A DNA stretch of 64,000 bases, from positions 1 through 64,000 of the forward strand of contig NZ_VOEI01000007.1 of the NCBI RefSeq assembly GCF_007846095.1, in the 5' to 3' direction. The stretch is from Mucilaginibacter achroorhodeus (GTDB taxonomy: Bacteria; Bacteroidota; Bacteroidia; Sphingobacteriales; Sphingobacteriaceae). The notes beneath the pieces are model-generated. The model was not told the DNA's origin and made no database searches. It was given only the letters and a program-made list of their open reading frames with translations. This document shows, in pieces, positions 1-8,179 of this stretch (the first letter of the stretch is position 1; every line of letters begins with the position of its first letter). The position numbers and the translations under genes were made by a program.

Positions 1-57
<57 letters not shown>

Positions 58-356
58 AAAATGTGTTGTTTGTATCCAGACCCTATTAACTCAATCAATA
101 GAAATCTGTAAAAATATTATTCTATTACATTATCCCTATCTACTTTCATCTCAGCTTCCGAAACCTTGGGTTCGTTCTTCCGCTGTTACGCTGCATTCTT
201 TATCTTTTCTATTACCTTTAAGAACTTCTCGCTTCACCTCACGGATCCGCTTTCTATATCTTCAGCCGTTGCGGCCTCAACATCTCAATCTTTTATTCTT
301 AGAAAACCCTTGTGGCTTTCTCCTTTCTTAGTTTTCCTTCGTTTCCGAAGCGGCTG

Positions 357-387
357 CAAAGGTACAACCTTTTTTCTCTTTCGCAAA
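357..387 (-). promoter_or_regulatory. rRNA promoter P1 (closest to 16S)
   Basis: On the minus strand TTTG (384-387), 19 nt, then TACCTTTG (357-364). This is an exact match to the Bacteroidota housekeeping consensus TTTG-N19-21-TAnnTTTG. The initiation region reads CAGCCGC, a GC-rich discriminator like those at P2 and P3. Confidence 0.85.
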
Positions 388-458
388 TATTATTTAAAAA
401 TAATTTTTGCTCCGTTTTTCAACCCTACTCAAGGTTCTTTTCCCTCTTTCGCGGGCTG

Positions 459-490
459 CAAAGATGCGAACTTTTTACCATTCGTGTCAA
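459..490 (-). promoter_or_regulatory. rRNA promoter P2
   Basis: On the minus strand TTG (488-490), 21 nt, then CATCTTTG (459-466). One base of the -7 element departs from consensus (C for the first T). The start region CAGCCCGCG matches P3, which supports common origin by tandem duplication. Confidence 0.75.
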
Positions 491-586
491 GTACTATTTT
501 CAACTTTTTTTAAAGCTTATCTTGTACCCTCTTTACATCCATTACCTTCAAAAAACAACCGCCTTCCCTCTCGTTATTGCGGGCTG

Positions 587-616
587 CAAAGGTAGCAAAT
601 TAAGTTTATATGTCAA
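587..616 (-). promoter_or_regulatory. rRNA promoter P3
   Basis: On the minus strand TTG (614-616), 19 nt, then TACCTTTG (587-594), with discriminator CAGCCCGC. The 546-560 stretch just downstream of it (plus-strand TTCAAAAAACAACCG) is repeated downstream of P4 at about 661-675, so these two units are recognisably duplicated. Confidence 0.85.
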
Positions 617-696
617 GTGAAATAATCACTTTATTTAAAATCTTTTTATTTGCCTTAGTCTTCAAAAAACAACCGTCCTTCGTTTTGGACGGGATA

Positions 697-729
697 CAAA
701 TGTACGCCGAAATAGTTCTTGCCTCCAAA
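697..729 (-). promoter_or_regulatory. rRNA promoter P4 (most distal)
   Basis: On the minus strand TTTG (726-729), 21 nt, then TACATTTG (697-704), followed by TATCCCGTCC. Both elements match consensus. This unit is the most diverged downstream of the -7 element. Confidence 0.8.
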
Positions 730-929
730 GAAAATTTCAAATAATTTCGATTGCAACATAACTCGTTAAAATACAATAAGTAACAAGCCTGCTTAACAGT
801 ACCTTTATACCATATTTACAATAAAAGTACATTCACCATTGATCAAAAATCCACTCAAAAATGCGTGAAAGCGGCTTTTTTATTCCTCGGCATGAGATAA
901 ACAGACCATAAAGCCCTTTGAATTTTCTG

Positions 930-937
930 TACTTTTG
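930..937 (+). promoter_or_regulatory. -7 promoter element next to the methyltransferase start
   Basis: TACTTTTG fits TAnnTTTG and ends 9 nt before the ATG at 947, so the transcript would have almost no leader. I find no good TTG at the expected -33 spacing, so only half of the promoter is supported. Confidence 0.4.
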
Positions 938-946
938 GTCATATAT

Positions 947-2320
947 ATGGCAAATCACACTTTTCCGGATAGGTTTTTAGATAGTCTGACATCAGAACCG
1001 GGCTTCAATAAAGAGAATTTCATCAATGCACACGCATCAGAAAGCTCACCAACATCCATCCGGCTTAATCCTTTCAAAGCATCGAACATAAAAACAGATA
1101 CACAAGTGCCATGGTGTGCTGAGGGTTTTTATCTGAATGAGCGACCTTCTTTCACGTTCGACCCATTGTTTCATGCAGGTGCGTACTATGTTCAGGAAGC
1201 ATCATCAATGTTCATCAGCCATATATTATATAGTATAAGGGATAGCGATACCGACCCGCTGCGTGTTTTAGACCTTTGCGCAGCGCCGGGTGGCAAAAGC
1301 ACCTTGCTTAATTCGGCCCTGCAAAATACCGATCTGCTGGTTGCGAACGAGATCATCAAAACGCGTGTCCCTATATTGATGGATAACCTTAACCGCTGGG
1401 GAACATCAAACACCATTGTCACCAATAACGATCCACGCGACTTTGCCCCACTGAAGGATTTTTTTGATGTTGTGCTGGTTGATGCGCCATGTTCGGGATC
1501 GGGCATGTTTCGTAAAGACCCTGATGCCATGAACGAGTGGAGCGAAGCCAACGTTAAACTTTGCCACCATCGCCAGGAGCGGATACTGGCTGATATTTAC
1601 CCGGCACTTGCCGAAGATGGTTACCTTATATATAGTACCTGCTCTTACTCGCACCAGGAAAACGAGGATATTTTGGATTGGCTGTGCAGTGCTTTTGATA
1701 TGGAAAGCATAAGGATACCTTTACAAGATGATTGGGGTGTGGTTGAAAGTCAGTCGGCCGGGGCTAAGGCCTGGGGTTACCGTTTTTACCCCGGTAAGGT
1801 AAAAGGCGAAGGTTTGTTTGCGGCCTGCCTGCGCAAGCGCGAGAACAGCGGACAAAGCAACTACAAAAGCAACGCGCAACAGAAACTGCCGGCTAAAGAG
1901 CTGGACATTGTGAAAACGTATATTTGCAACGCTGATGATTTTTACCTTTTTAAGGTGAATGATGACTGGCTGGCCATTAACCGCGAGCATAAGGAAAGCC
2001 TGAACGCATTGCACAGGCACCTGTATATCAAAAAATCGGGCGTGCGTATTGGCAAACTTGCCGGCAATGATCTGATACCCGACCATGAACTGGCGCTAAG
2101 TAATGTTATTAATAAAGATGCGGTTTTGGTTACCGACTTAACCAAAGACCAGGCCATACAATACCTGCGCCGCGACAACATAGATATTACCCCAAACGGC
2201 AAAGGCTGGAGCCTGATGAGTTATGAAGGTCTCGCGCTGGGATGGGCCAAATTACTACCTAATCGTGTAAATAATTATTATCCGAAGGAGATAAGAATAT
2301 TTTCGCAAAAACCGGAGTAA
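947..2320 (+). CDS. 16S rRNA m5C methyltransferase, RsmF-like (NOL1/NOP2/Sun family)
   Basis: S-adenosylmethionine-dependent enzyme that forms 5-methylcytosine in ribosomal RNA. From the ATG at 947 it is 457 residues. The SAM-binding motif DLCAAPGGKST lies at about 109-119, the motif IV cysteine in DAPCSGSGMF near 182, and the motif VI cysteine in STCSYS near 232, giving the two-cysteine arrangement of this family. The C-terminal half (about 300-457) looks like the RsmF-type PUA-like RNA-binding extension. An earlier TTG at 935 is in frame but overlaps the -7 promoter element, so ATG 947 was chosen. It is transcribed divergently from the rRNA operon, a fitting place for an rRNA modification enzyme. 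The exact target cytosine cannot be told from sequence. Confidence 0.88.
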   Translation: MANHTFPDRFLDSLTSEPGFNKENFINAHASESSPTSIRLNPFKASNIKTDTQVPWCAEGFYLNERPSFTFDPLFHAGAYYVQEASSMFISHILYSIRDSDTDPLRVLDLCAAPGGKSTLLNSALQNTDLLVANEIIKTRVPILMDNLNRWGTSNTIVTNNDPRDFAPLKDFFDVVLVDAPCSGSGMFRKDPDAMNEWSEANVKLCHHRQERILADIYPALAEDGYLIYSTCSYSHQENEDILDWLCSAFDMESIRIPLQDDWGVVESQSAGAKAWGYRFYPGKVKGEGLFAACLRKRENSGQSNYKSNAQQKLPAKELDIVKTYICNADDFYLFKVNDDWLAINREHKESLNALHRHLYIKKSGVRIGKLAGNDLIPDHELALSNVINKDAVLVTDLTKDQAIQYLRRDNIDITPNGKGWSLMSYEGLALGWAKLLPNRVNNYYPKEIRIFSQKPE

Positions 2321-2346
2321 GGATTAAAGAAAAAAGACACTCTTTA

Positions 2347-2748
2347 CTATTTATTCTTCTTGTAGAAATCCTCCAACGCATCCTTGTACTCCTCACGCGA
2401 AAAAATATCGCAAATACGCAGGAACGATTTATAGTTAGTTGTATAAGGAAAAGCAAACTTTGCAGCCTCAATCTTTGAATCGTCCGTATTGAACTGGTTA
2501 AGCAGTGTAAGCAATTGATCGATGGTGATACCTTTATCCTTAACACCGGCTTAAAGTACATTCATTTTATCCGCATCTGTACTTTGCTGCTGCATCTCGC
2601 GCAGTATAGCTTTAGCTTCTGATGCCTCCATGGCTTTTTCAGGATGTTTTGTTTTCTGGATGAAAGAAGTCGGGGCGGGTTTAACAGCAGATGCGTTTAA
2701 GGTTGCAGTGGCTAAAGCTAAAAGGATAAGGGTGAAAAGTTTTTTCAT
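2347..2748 (-). pseudogene. DUF4476-type secreted protein interrupted by an in-frame stop codon
   Basis: The frame opens at ATG 2746-2748 with a lipid-rich signal peptide (MKKLFTLILLALATATLNAS) and reads 65 codons to TAA at 2551-2553. The same frame then continues without any shift for 67 further codons to TAG at 2347-2349. The continuation contains a good DUF4476 core: an LLNQF segment, then DDSKIEAAKFAFPYTTNYKSF, then a tail ending in DFYKKNK. An intact protein would be about 133 residues. The stop sits just before AGVKDKG and could come from one substitution in AAA, CAA or GAA. DUF4476 has no known function. Either a recent nonsense mutation, a sequencing error, or a truncated secreted peptide explains it. 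The coding quality of the downstream half suggests the lesion is recent. Confidence 0.75.
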
Positions 2749-2816
2749 GCGGGGTGATTAAATGGTTGAAGATAGCAAGAAATTCGAAACGGTGAATCAA
2801 TCAATCGACCTTCTTT

Positions 2817-3296
2817 CTACCTGCCTCTCTTCCCCTTAAAAAAATCTTTGATCAGTTGCGAGCATTCATTCTCGTGGATGCCGGAGGTGATGAGGGTTTT
2901 GGGGTGGGTAATGCTTTGGTTTAGTCGGCCGAAGCCCATGCGGGTGTCGTAGGCACCAAATACAATGCGCCCGATCTGGAACCAATAACTGGCTCCAGCG
3001 CACATTACGCAAGGCTCGAGAGTTACATAAAGTGTACACTCGGGCAGGTATTTGCCGCCCATGTAGTTGGCGGCAGCGGTTAGGGCCTGCATTTCGGCAT
3101 GGGCAGATACGTCGTTCAATCGCTCTGTGAGGTTATGGCCCCTGCCAATGATCTTGCCTTTGCATACCACCACTGCGCCGATAGGTATCTCATCCTCGGC
3201 CAATGCCTGGCGGGCCTCTTTAAGGGCCTCGTTCATAAAAAACTCATCGGGAGATATGGCAGGCTGTTCGTCGTCGCCGAAATTAAAGTATCGCAT
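2817..3296 (-). CDS. tadA: tRNA-specific adenosine deaminase TadA
   Basis: Zinc-dependent deaminase that converts adenosine 34 to inosine in the anticodon of tRNA-Arg(ACG). The 159-residue protein has the HAE motif (H66, E68) and the PCVMC zinc ligands (C96, C99), followed by the family's conserved IGRIVFGAYD stretch. The CVMCAG context and the length favour TadA over a cytosine or guanine deaminase. Its ATG overlaps the stop of the SdpI gene (TAATG at 3294-3298), so translation is probably coupled. It is the last gene of a three-gene minus-strand operon with the SdpI-family and csaA genes. Confidence 0.9.
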   Translation of the reverse strand: MRYFNFGDDEQPAISPDEFFMNEALKEARQALAEDEIPIGAVVVCKGKIIGRGHNLTERLNDVSAHAEMQALTAAANYMGGKYLPECTLYVTLEPCVMCAGASYWFQIGRIVFGAYDTRMGFGRLNQSITHPKTLITSGIHENECSQLIKDFFKGKRGR

Positions 3297-3691
3297 TACG
3301 CTTTTGTATCTGTTGTTTTTTCTAAATGTCGTTCGGTAGAGGTTAATAATATCACAACCGAGCCCATGGCACCGGCTACTATTAAACCTGTTTTGATGAG
3401 CATCTGCGCATCTAAACCCATCGGAATTAATGAGATCAGTGGTGTTAATATCAATCCCACAACGAGCAGGAAAAATCCCAGCTTTAACATTAGCTTGGCT
3501 GAGTACCTGTTACCTTCGTCCCAGTTTTGTTGGTTCTTCATGGATAGCGGTGTGCGGTAGCCATACAAGCTATTGATTTTTTTTGGAGGAAATTGCTTTT
3601 GAATTAAAGCCGCTAAAATAAAAATAGCACCTACCAATTGCGGACCTATCAACCAGTTGGCTAATGCTGTATCAGATAAGTTTGCTGCCAT
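3296..3691 (-). CDS. SdpI/YhfL family membrane protein
   Basis: A 131-residue integral membrane protein. It has hydrophobic segments near residues 14-30, 68-90 and 98-116. Between the first two lies the SdpI-family signature [14 protein letters not shown] with a following NRY. SdpI of Bacillus is the immunity and signalling protein against the toxic peptide SdpC; most homologues elsewhere have unknown roles. No sdpC-like or autorepressor gene is nearby. The gene overlaps csaA by 20 nt upstream and tadA by a TAATG downstream. Function in this organism is unknown. Confidence 0.75.
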   Translation of the reverse strand: MAANLSDTALANWLIGPQLVGAIFILAALIQKQFPPKKINSLYGYRTPLSMKNQQNWDEGNRYSAKLMLKLGFFLLVVGLILTPLISLIPMGLDAQMLIKTGLIVAGAMGSVVILLTSTERHLEKTTDTKA

Positions 3692-4007
3692 TGGGTACAG
3701 GTTTATCTACCGCAGCCAGCACAATATCGCCATTTTCATCAGCAAGGCCGGTCACCAAAAACTCCGACATAAAGTTGGCGATCTGTTTTTTAGGAAAGTT
3801 GACCACGCCAAGTATCTGCCGACCTACCAACTCATCCTTAGTATAGTGTTTGGTTATCTGTGCGCTGCTTTGCTTAGTGCCCAACTCGCCGAAATCAACT
3901 TTTACTTTGTAAGCGGGCTTGCGTGCTTCGGGGAAGTCTGCAACTTCCACTATTGTCCCTACGCGTAGCTCTACCTTTTCAAAATCGTTCCAGTTGATTA
4001 TGTCCAT
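3672..4007 (-). CDS. csaA: CsaA-like tRNA-binding domain protein
   Basis: A 111-residue, single-domain protein of the EMAP-II/Trbp111 OB-fold family. It begins with the typical [22 protein letters not shown] stretch and has the [11 protein letters not shown] and [10 protein letters not shown] blocks that form the rest of the fold. CsaA-type proteins bind tRNA and have been described as export-related chaperones; which role applies here is open. First gene of the csaA-SdpI-tadA operon. The shared tRNA link with tadA is suggestive. The -7 promoter element ends only 5 nt before its ATG. Confidence 0.88.
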   Translation of the reverse strand: MDIINWNDFEKVELRVGTIVEVADFPEARKPAYKVKVDFGELGTKQSSAQITKHYTKDELVGRQILGVVNFPKKQIANFMSEFLVTGLADENGDIVLAAVDKPVPNGSKLI

Positions 4008-4012
4008 GTAAG

Positions 4013-4042
4013 CAAAGGTAAAACCTTGCGCTTAATTTCAAA
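4013..4042 (-). promoter_or_regulatory. Promoter of the csaA-SdpI-tadA operon
   Basis: On the minus strand TTTG (4039-4042), 18 nt, TACCTTTG (4013-4020), then CTTAC and the ATG at 4007. Both elements match the Bacteroidota consensus. The expected start of transcription falls on or within a few bases of the start codon. Confidence 0.75.
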
Positions 4043-4052
4043 CCTTTAAACG

Positions 4053-4901
4053 TTACTCCAGATCGGCAGCGGCAAAAGTATTTCCTTGTTTAGGGTCGCC
4101 GGTTTCAAAGCCTTTTTTAAACCAATACATCCGCTGGGCACTGGTACCATGGGTAAAGCTATCCGGATGCACCTCGCCCTGAAATTCCTTTTGTAATCGG
4201 TCGTCGCCGATCTGGTGTGCGGCATTAAGGGCTTCTTCAATGTCGCCTGGGTCAAGCACGTTCTTTACGTTCTTCTCATAATATGCCCATACACCTGCGT
4301 AAAAATCGGCCTGTAGCTCAAGCTTTACAGAAAGTTTGTTGTATTCTTCTTTACTTAAGCGCTGCCTTGCCTCATCCATTTTTTGCGATACACCTAACAG
4401 ATACTGCACATGATGACCAACCTCATGCGCTATTACGTAAGCCTGGGCAAAATCACCCGCAGCACCAAACTTATCTGACAGTTCTTTGAAAAACGAAAGA
4501 TCGAGGTAAATCTTCTGGTCGCCCGGGCAATAGAACGGACCGACTTCGGCACCGGCAGTACCACATGCGGTGCTCACCGCTTCCTGGTAAAAATGCAATA
4601 CGGGCTCCTGGTAGATACGGCCATTCTGCTGAAAAAGTTTGTTCCAAACGTCTTCTGTATCTGCAAATACCACCTTGGCAAATTTTTTCTCTTTAGTATC
4701 GGCAACAACTTCTTTGTTGTTACCCTGCTGGCCACCTTGCTGATTTACGCCGTTAAGCACAGCCGATGGATCAATACCTGTAAAGTAATATATTGCTGCG
4801 GCAATAATGCCTATTACACCACCGCCAAGGGCAAAGCCCCTGCCGCCGCTTGCGCTGCCATCTTCGGTGTTACTGCTTTCGCGCCTGCCAAACCATTGCA
4901 T
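4053..4901 (-). CDS. Neutral zinc metallopeptidase, YpfJ/KPN_02809 family
   Basis: A 282-residue membrane-anchored protein. Residues 23-40 form one hydrophobic segment (GGGVIGIIAAAIYYF), preceded by a charged, serine-rich N terminus. The zinc motif HEVGHH is at 159-164, and a later glutamate in ELQADFYAG (about residues 196-204) fits the third ligand. The GPFYCPGDQKIYLDLSFF block is typical of the family (PF04228). Substrate and biological role are unknown for the family. It stands alone, separated from the M28 peptidase gene upstream by a strong hairpin. Confidence 0.88.
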   Translation of the reverse strand: MQWFGRRESSNTEDGSASGGRGFALGGGVIGIIAAAIYYFTGIDPSAVLNGVNQQGGQQGNNKEVVADTKEKKFAKVVFADTEDVWNKLFQQNGRIYQEPVLHFYQEAVSTACGTAGAEVGPFYCPGDQKIYLDLSFFKELSDKFGAAGDFAQAYVIAHEVGHHVQYLLGVSQKMDEARQRLSKEEYNKLSVKLELQADFYAGVWAYYEKNVKNVLDPGDIEEALNAAHQIGDDRLQKEFQGEVHPDSFTHGTSAQRMYWFKKGFETGDPKQGNTFAAADLE

Positions 4902-4930
4902 AGTTTATCGTTTTTATTTGCTGATAAACG

Positions 4931-4960
4931 CCGAAGCCCAAACGTTTGTTTGGGCTTCGG
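4931..4960. terminator. Strong hairpin between two peptidase genes
   Basis: Perfect 13-bp stem, CCGAAGCCCAAAC (4931-4943) and its complement (4948-4960), with a 4-nt loop. It lies 22 nt after the stop of the M28 peptidase and before the YpfJ-like gene, both on the minus strand. There is no long T-run after the stem, so it may stabilise or attenuate the mRNA rather than be a classic terminator. Confidence 0.65.
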
Positions 4961-4981
4961 TAACAGTATGTTTGCTGATGA

Positions 4982-6277
4982 TCAATTTTCAAGTTTAGGG
5001 ATACGCGTTGGTGTATCTTTACCCGATACGATACTGCGCGAGCTTAACGCAATTGCACGTATAGTTGCCGTGATGTTAGTCACATCAAGTGAACCAAATT
5101 CATCTTTCACAGTATGATACAACTTATCCGTTGGGATCTGATCTGTTGAGATGGTATGCGCAGGCACACCTACTGCTGCAAGTGAAGCATTATCGCTGCG
5201 ATAGAACAGGTTTTGTTCAGGATATGGATCGGGATAGAATTTAAATGCCGTACCCTCAAGGTTACGCTGCAGGATAGGGCCAAAATCAGACCTCTCAAAA
5301 CCGGTAATAAAAGCAGAATTCTCACCAAATTTAGATGCTTTGCCTATCATTTCGATATTGAACAAAGCAATCACCTGATCCGGATTAACCTTGGTGGCAA
5401 AATACCTTGATCCAAAACCACCGATCTCCTCTGCTGTAAATGTCACAAAGATGAGCGTACGTTGATTGTTATTAAGCTTCTTATAGTACTTCGCCAGTTC
5501 AATTACCGCTGTTGTGCCAGATGCATCATCATCGGCGCCATTGGCAATGCTATCCCCTTGCATAGGTTTGATTATACCCAGGTGATCATAATGTCCGCCA
5601 AAGACCACATATTCGTTAGGTTTGGTTTTGCCCGGTATTACACCCACGATATTGCTCAGAGATAAGTTTTCTTTACTTACCTCACAGCTTGCGTCAAAAG
5701 ATTTGGGCTCGCTCGCGCCTAAAACGTAAACTATCTGCTGTGATGACGTACCATCACTTATCATGCCTTTAACAGCCCTGTCTCGCACCCTTTTAAAAAC
5801 ATCTGCCAGTGATGCGTCAAATATGATCAAAAGCTTTTTGCCGCTACGCATTGCAGTACCCAGCTGCTTCCTAAAGTTAGCTTCATCAGTAAGTTTAGTA
5901 ACCTTTACAGTGGTATCACTTTTCCAGTTAAATGCCATGTTGGTGTTCACCGCTACCTTTTCATCAGGGATAGCTACACCATCAAATATCACTTTTGGAT
6001 TTACCGGCTTAATGCGTGTTTGATAAAAAGTTTGCCTATAGCCCTGGTTACCTTCCATAGGCTTTAAACCTGCAGCTTTAAATTCACCCTCAACAAAATT
6101 GGCAGCCTTTTCAATACCCGGCGTAAATGTACCGCGGCCCTGCATGTCATCGGCGCTAAGCGTTTTTATAACACGCTCAACATCGGTTTGTACGATCATC
6201 TTATTAACGTCCTGGCAAAAGCCGGCAACGGGGGCTACAAGCAAAGCTGCCGCAGCTATAAATAGTTTACTCTTCAT
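4982..6277 (-). CDS. Secreted M28 family zinc aminopeptidase
   Basis: A 431-residue exported peptidase with a signal peptide at 1-21. The M28 metal-binding site is visible: GGHYDHLG (H229, D231), NGADDDASGT (D249), and the catalytic TAEEIGGFGS pair (E283, E284); a later aspartate in the IEMIG block and a histidine in the AHTIS stretch (about 380) complete the site. The roughly 100 residues between the N-terminal helix region and residue 215 form an inserted domain, probably PA-like. It likely removes N-terminal residues from peptides in the periplasm or outside the cell. Its ATG directly follows the stop of the M61 peptidase (TAAATG at 6275-6280), so the two are co-translated. Confidence 0.92.
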   Translation of the reverse strand: MKSKLFIAAAALLVAPVAGFCQDVNKMIVQTDVERVIKTLSADDMQGRGTFTPGIEKAANFVEGEFKAAGLKPMEGNQGYRQTFYQTRIKPVNPKVIFDGVAIPDEKVAVNTNMAFNWKSDTTVKVTKLTDEANFRKQLGTAMRSGKKLLIIFDASLADVFKRVRDRAVKGMISDGTSSQQIVYVLGASEPKSFDASCEVSKENLSLSNIVGVIPGKTKPNEYVVFGGHYDHLGIIKPMQGDSIANGADDDASGTTAVIELAKYYKKLNNNQRTLIFVTFTAEEIGGFGSRYFATKVNPDQVIALFNIEMIGKASKFGENSAFITGFERSDFGPILQRNLEGTAFKFYPDPYPEQNLFYRSDNASLAAVGVPAHTISTDQIPTDKLYHTVKDEFGSLDVTNITATIRAIALSSRSIVSGKDTPTRIPKLEN

Positions 6278-8116
6278 TTATTTCACTTTTGATGATAGCC
6301 ATGCCGCACGAAAATCTTTCTGCTGCTGGCTAAGTTCTTTACCTGCTTTTTCAAATGTTATTACTTGGTAGGCAGGGCTTTCTTCTAAAACAACGTTAGC
6401 TTCATGGTCGCCAAGGCGGTTATGGTAATTGATCACTACTTTATCTCCCGGCTTTTTATCCTTAACCGCATCTGCCAGTGCCGATGTTTCTTTAGCCTCT
6501 TTGCCATCTATCTTCATGATAACATCGTCGCCATCTAACCCGGCTTTGTATAACGGAGAGTTAGATGCCGTTGAGCCAATAATTAACAAACCACCATTTG
6601 CCGGCCTTGCAGATACGCGGCCCATCCAGCCTTTGTCCGGCATAGCCTTTTGCATTATAAAGCCCGCTTTAGCTAACAGTTCTGTGTAATCATTCTTTTT
6701 AACGCCGTATATGTAATCGTCAAAAAATGATTTGGCAAACTTGGCATTAGTTAGTTTGGCTAAGGTATTCTGCAGATCAGGAATAGTGTACGGCTTGCCG
6801 GTTTTGCCGTAAGCTAACCAAACCTGGCGCATGTAATCATCAAGTGTGAGCTTAAACTCGCTGCGCAAACGCAGATCGAGTGCAAGGGCAGTTGCACCGC
6901 CATACACGTAATAGCTGGTGAACATATTAGTGTAATTGGTAGCATCAACAGCCACGCCCGCATCAACAAACACCGCATCGCGGCTCATTTGCGTTGGCGG
7001 ATATTTAGCAGGAGCCGGATTAGCCAATACTGAATTGATGAGCCCAGCCATGGTAAAAGTATAGTCGTCTACAGAGTTGAAACCCGCCCTTACCAATAAC
7101 ATTTCGCCGTAGTATTGCGTAAAGCCTTCGGCAAACCAAAGCTCGCTGCTCATGTTGGCATGCTCAAAATTAAATGGCTCTAATGATTTTGGGCGAATAC
7201 GCTCAACATTCCAGCTATGGAAAAACTCGTGTGAGAAAGTGCCTAACAGATCACCTTCGTTACCGGCAATTTTTGGAGCCCTGTCAACAATGCATGTTGA
7301 GTTACGGTGCTCCATACCATCGCCAAAGTTATTTGGATGCACATCATCCAAAAAGGTATAGCTGCCGTAATCATAATCGGGCTGCTCGCCAAAAACGGCC
7401 TTTTCTTCGAGTACCACCTTTTGTACCATCTTGGTAAAATTATCAACGGTTGCCTGGTCATCATCAGAGTGAACCGCAACAGCCATTTTCTGCTTTTTGC
7501 CGTTGGTGTTAACCACGTCCCATGTACTCACTTTTACGTTGGCCAGTTCTGTAGGGCTATCCATCATGTATTGCAGATCAGGGGCGCTATATACATTGTC
7601 ACCTTCGTGTTTTAACTGCGTAGCAACCTTCCAGCCATATTTATCCAGGTCGTTAAATTCAAATTTAACAGGGCGCTTGTCCATCCCCAATACCCACATA
7701 AATGCGGCAGGCATATTAAGGTGAGCATGACTGGCATCAATACCCACATACGTTCCATCAGCGTGGTTACCAAATAAGGTATAGCTTACCTTCACTGCAT
7801 CTGGGTGTTCTGCAATCTCATAAACATCACCCTCTATCTGTGTAATGATTAACGGCTTGCCGCTAACATCAGTAGCTTTAACGTTATAGATATTCTTACC
7901 AAATTCATGCGTTGCGTAACGGCCCGGTGATGAGCGGCTCATTCTTACTTTGAGCTTGCCAGCAGGTGCATCAGGAATGGTCATGGTAACTTCTGCCTCG
8001 TGGTGGATGGCATTGGGGAACGACATGCTGTAAAAGATAGGCTTGGTATTGCCTGATTGTGCAAACGCGCCAAAACTGCACAACGCCGCCGCCGTTAGGG
8101 TAATTATTTTCTTCAT
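6278..8116 (-). CDS. Secreted M61 family peptidase with PDZ domain
   Basis: A 612-residue gluzincin related to glycyl aminopeptidase. Starting at ATG 8114-8116, it has a clear signal peptide ending in CSFGAFAQ; an in-frame start 11 codons earlier would only add residues before it. The N-terminal part is the beta-rich M61 domain, HEFFHSWN carries the zinc motif (H295, E296, H299), and a PDZ domain with GLDGDDVIMKIDG occupies roughly 480-560. M61 enzymes release N-terminal glycine or alanine. Together with the abutting M28 gene downstream, it suggests stepwise degradation of exported peptides. Confidence 0.92.
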   Translation of the reverse strand: MKKIITLTAAALCSFGAFAQSGNTKPIFYSMSFPNAIHHEAEVTMTIPDAPAGKLKVRMSRSSPGRYATHEFGKNIYNVKATDVSGKPLIITQIEGDVYEIAEHPDAVKVSYTLFGNHADGTYVGIDASHAHLNMPAAFMWVLGMDKRPVKFEFNDLDKYGWKVATQLKHEGDNVYSAPDLQYMMDSPTELANVKVSTWDVVNTNGKKQKMAVAVHSDDDQATVDNFTKMVQKVVLEEKAVFGEQPDYDYGSYTFLDDVHPNNFGDGMEHRNSTCIVDRAPKIAGNEGDLLGTFSHEFFHSWNVERIRPKSLEPFNFEHANMSSELWFAEGFTQYYGEMLLVRAGFNSVDDYTFTMAGLINSVLANPAPAKYPPTQMSRDAVFVDAGVAVDATNYTNMFTSYYVYGGATALALDLRLRSEFKLTLDDYMRQVWLAYGKTGKPYTIPDLQNTLAKLTNAKFAKSFFDDYIYGVKKNDYTELLAKAGFIMQKAMPDKGWMGRVSARPANGGLLIIGSTASNSPLYKAGLDGDDVIMKIDGKEAKETSALADAVKDKKPGDKVVINYHNRLGDHEANVVLEESPAYQVITFEKAGKELSQQQKDFRAAWLSSKVK

Positions 8117-8139
8117 GTGAGGTCGGTAATAAGGCGATG

Positions 8140-8164
8140 AAGTTAGCATATTATCAGCTAACTT
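8140..8164. terminator. Possible terminator after mntA-hepT
   Basis: Inverted repeat AAGTTAGC (8140-8147) and GCTAACTT (8157-8164) with a 9-nt loop, lying between the hepT stop and the M61 start. The stem is short and there is no clear T-run on the minus strand, so the call is tentative. Confidence 0.35.
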
Positions 8165-8179
8165 TTCATATCATTATTA

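Larger units (their letters stand above)
58..929 (-). other. rRNA operon leader and promoter region, no protein gene
   Basis: About 870 nt between the 16S 5' end and the divergent methyltransferase gene. It is T-rich on the plus strand, and the open frames across it have low-complexity translations and no family resemblance. It holds four copies of the Bacteroidota promoter signature on the minus strand, listed separately. Around 215-228 the minus strand reads GAAGTTCTTAAAGG, which resembles a boxA antitermination site (consensus close to TGYTCTTTAA). That reading is weak. Nothing else was recognised. Confidence 0.7.

Noticed and set aside
166..620. Open frames of 60-115 codons across the rRNA leader
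   Set aside because: Low-complexity, phenylalanine-rich translations antisense to or within the tandem promoter units; no family resemblance.
2551..2553. Programmed recoding of the TAA in the DUF4476 gene
   Set aside because: TAA is not a selenocysteine codon and no stem-loop or slippery sequence is evident next to it, so a mutation or error is simpler.
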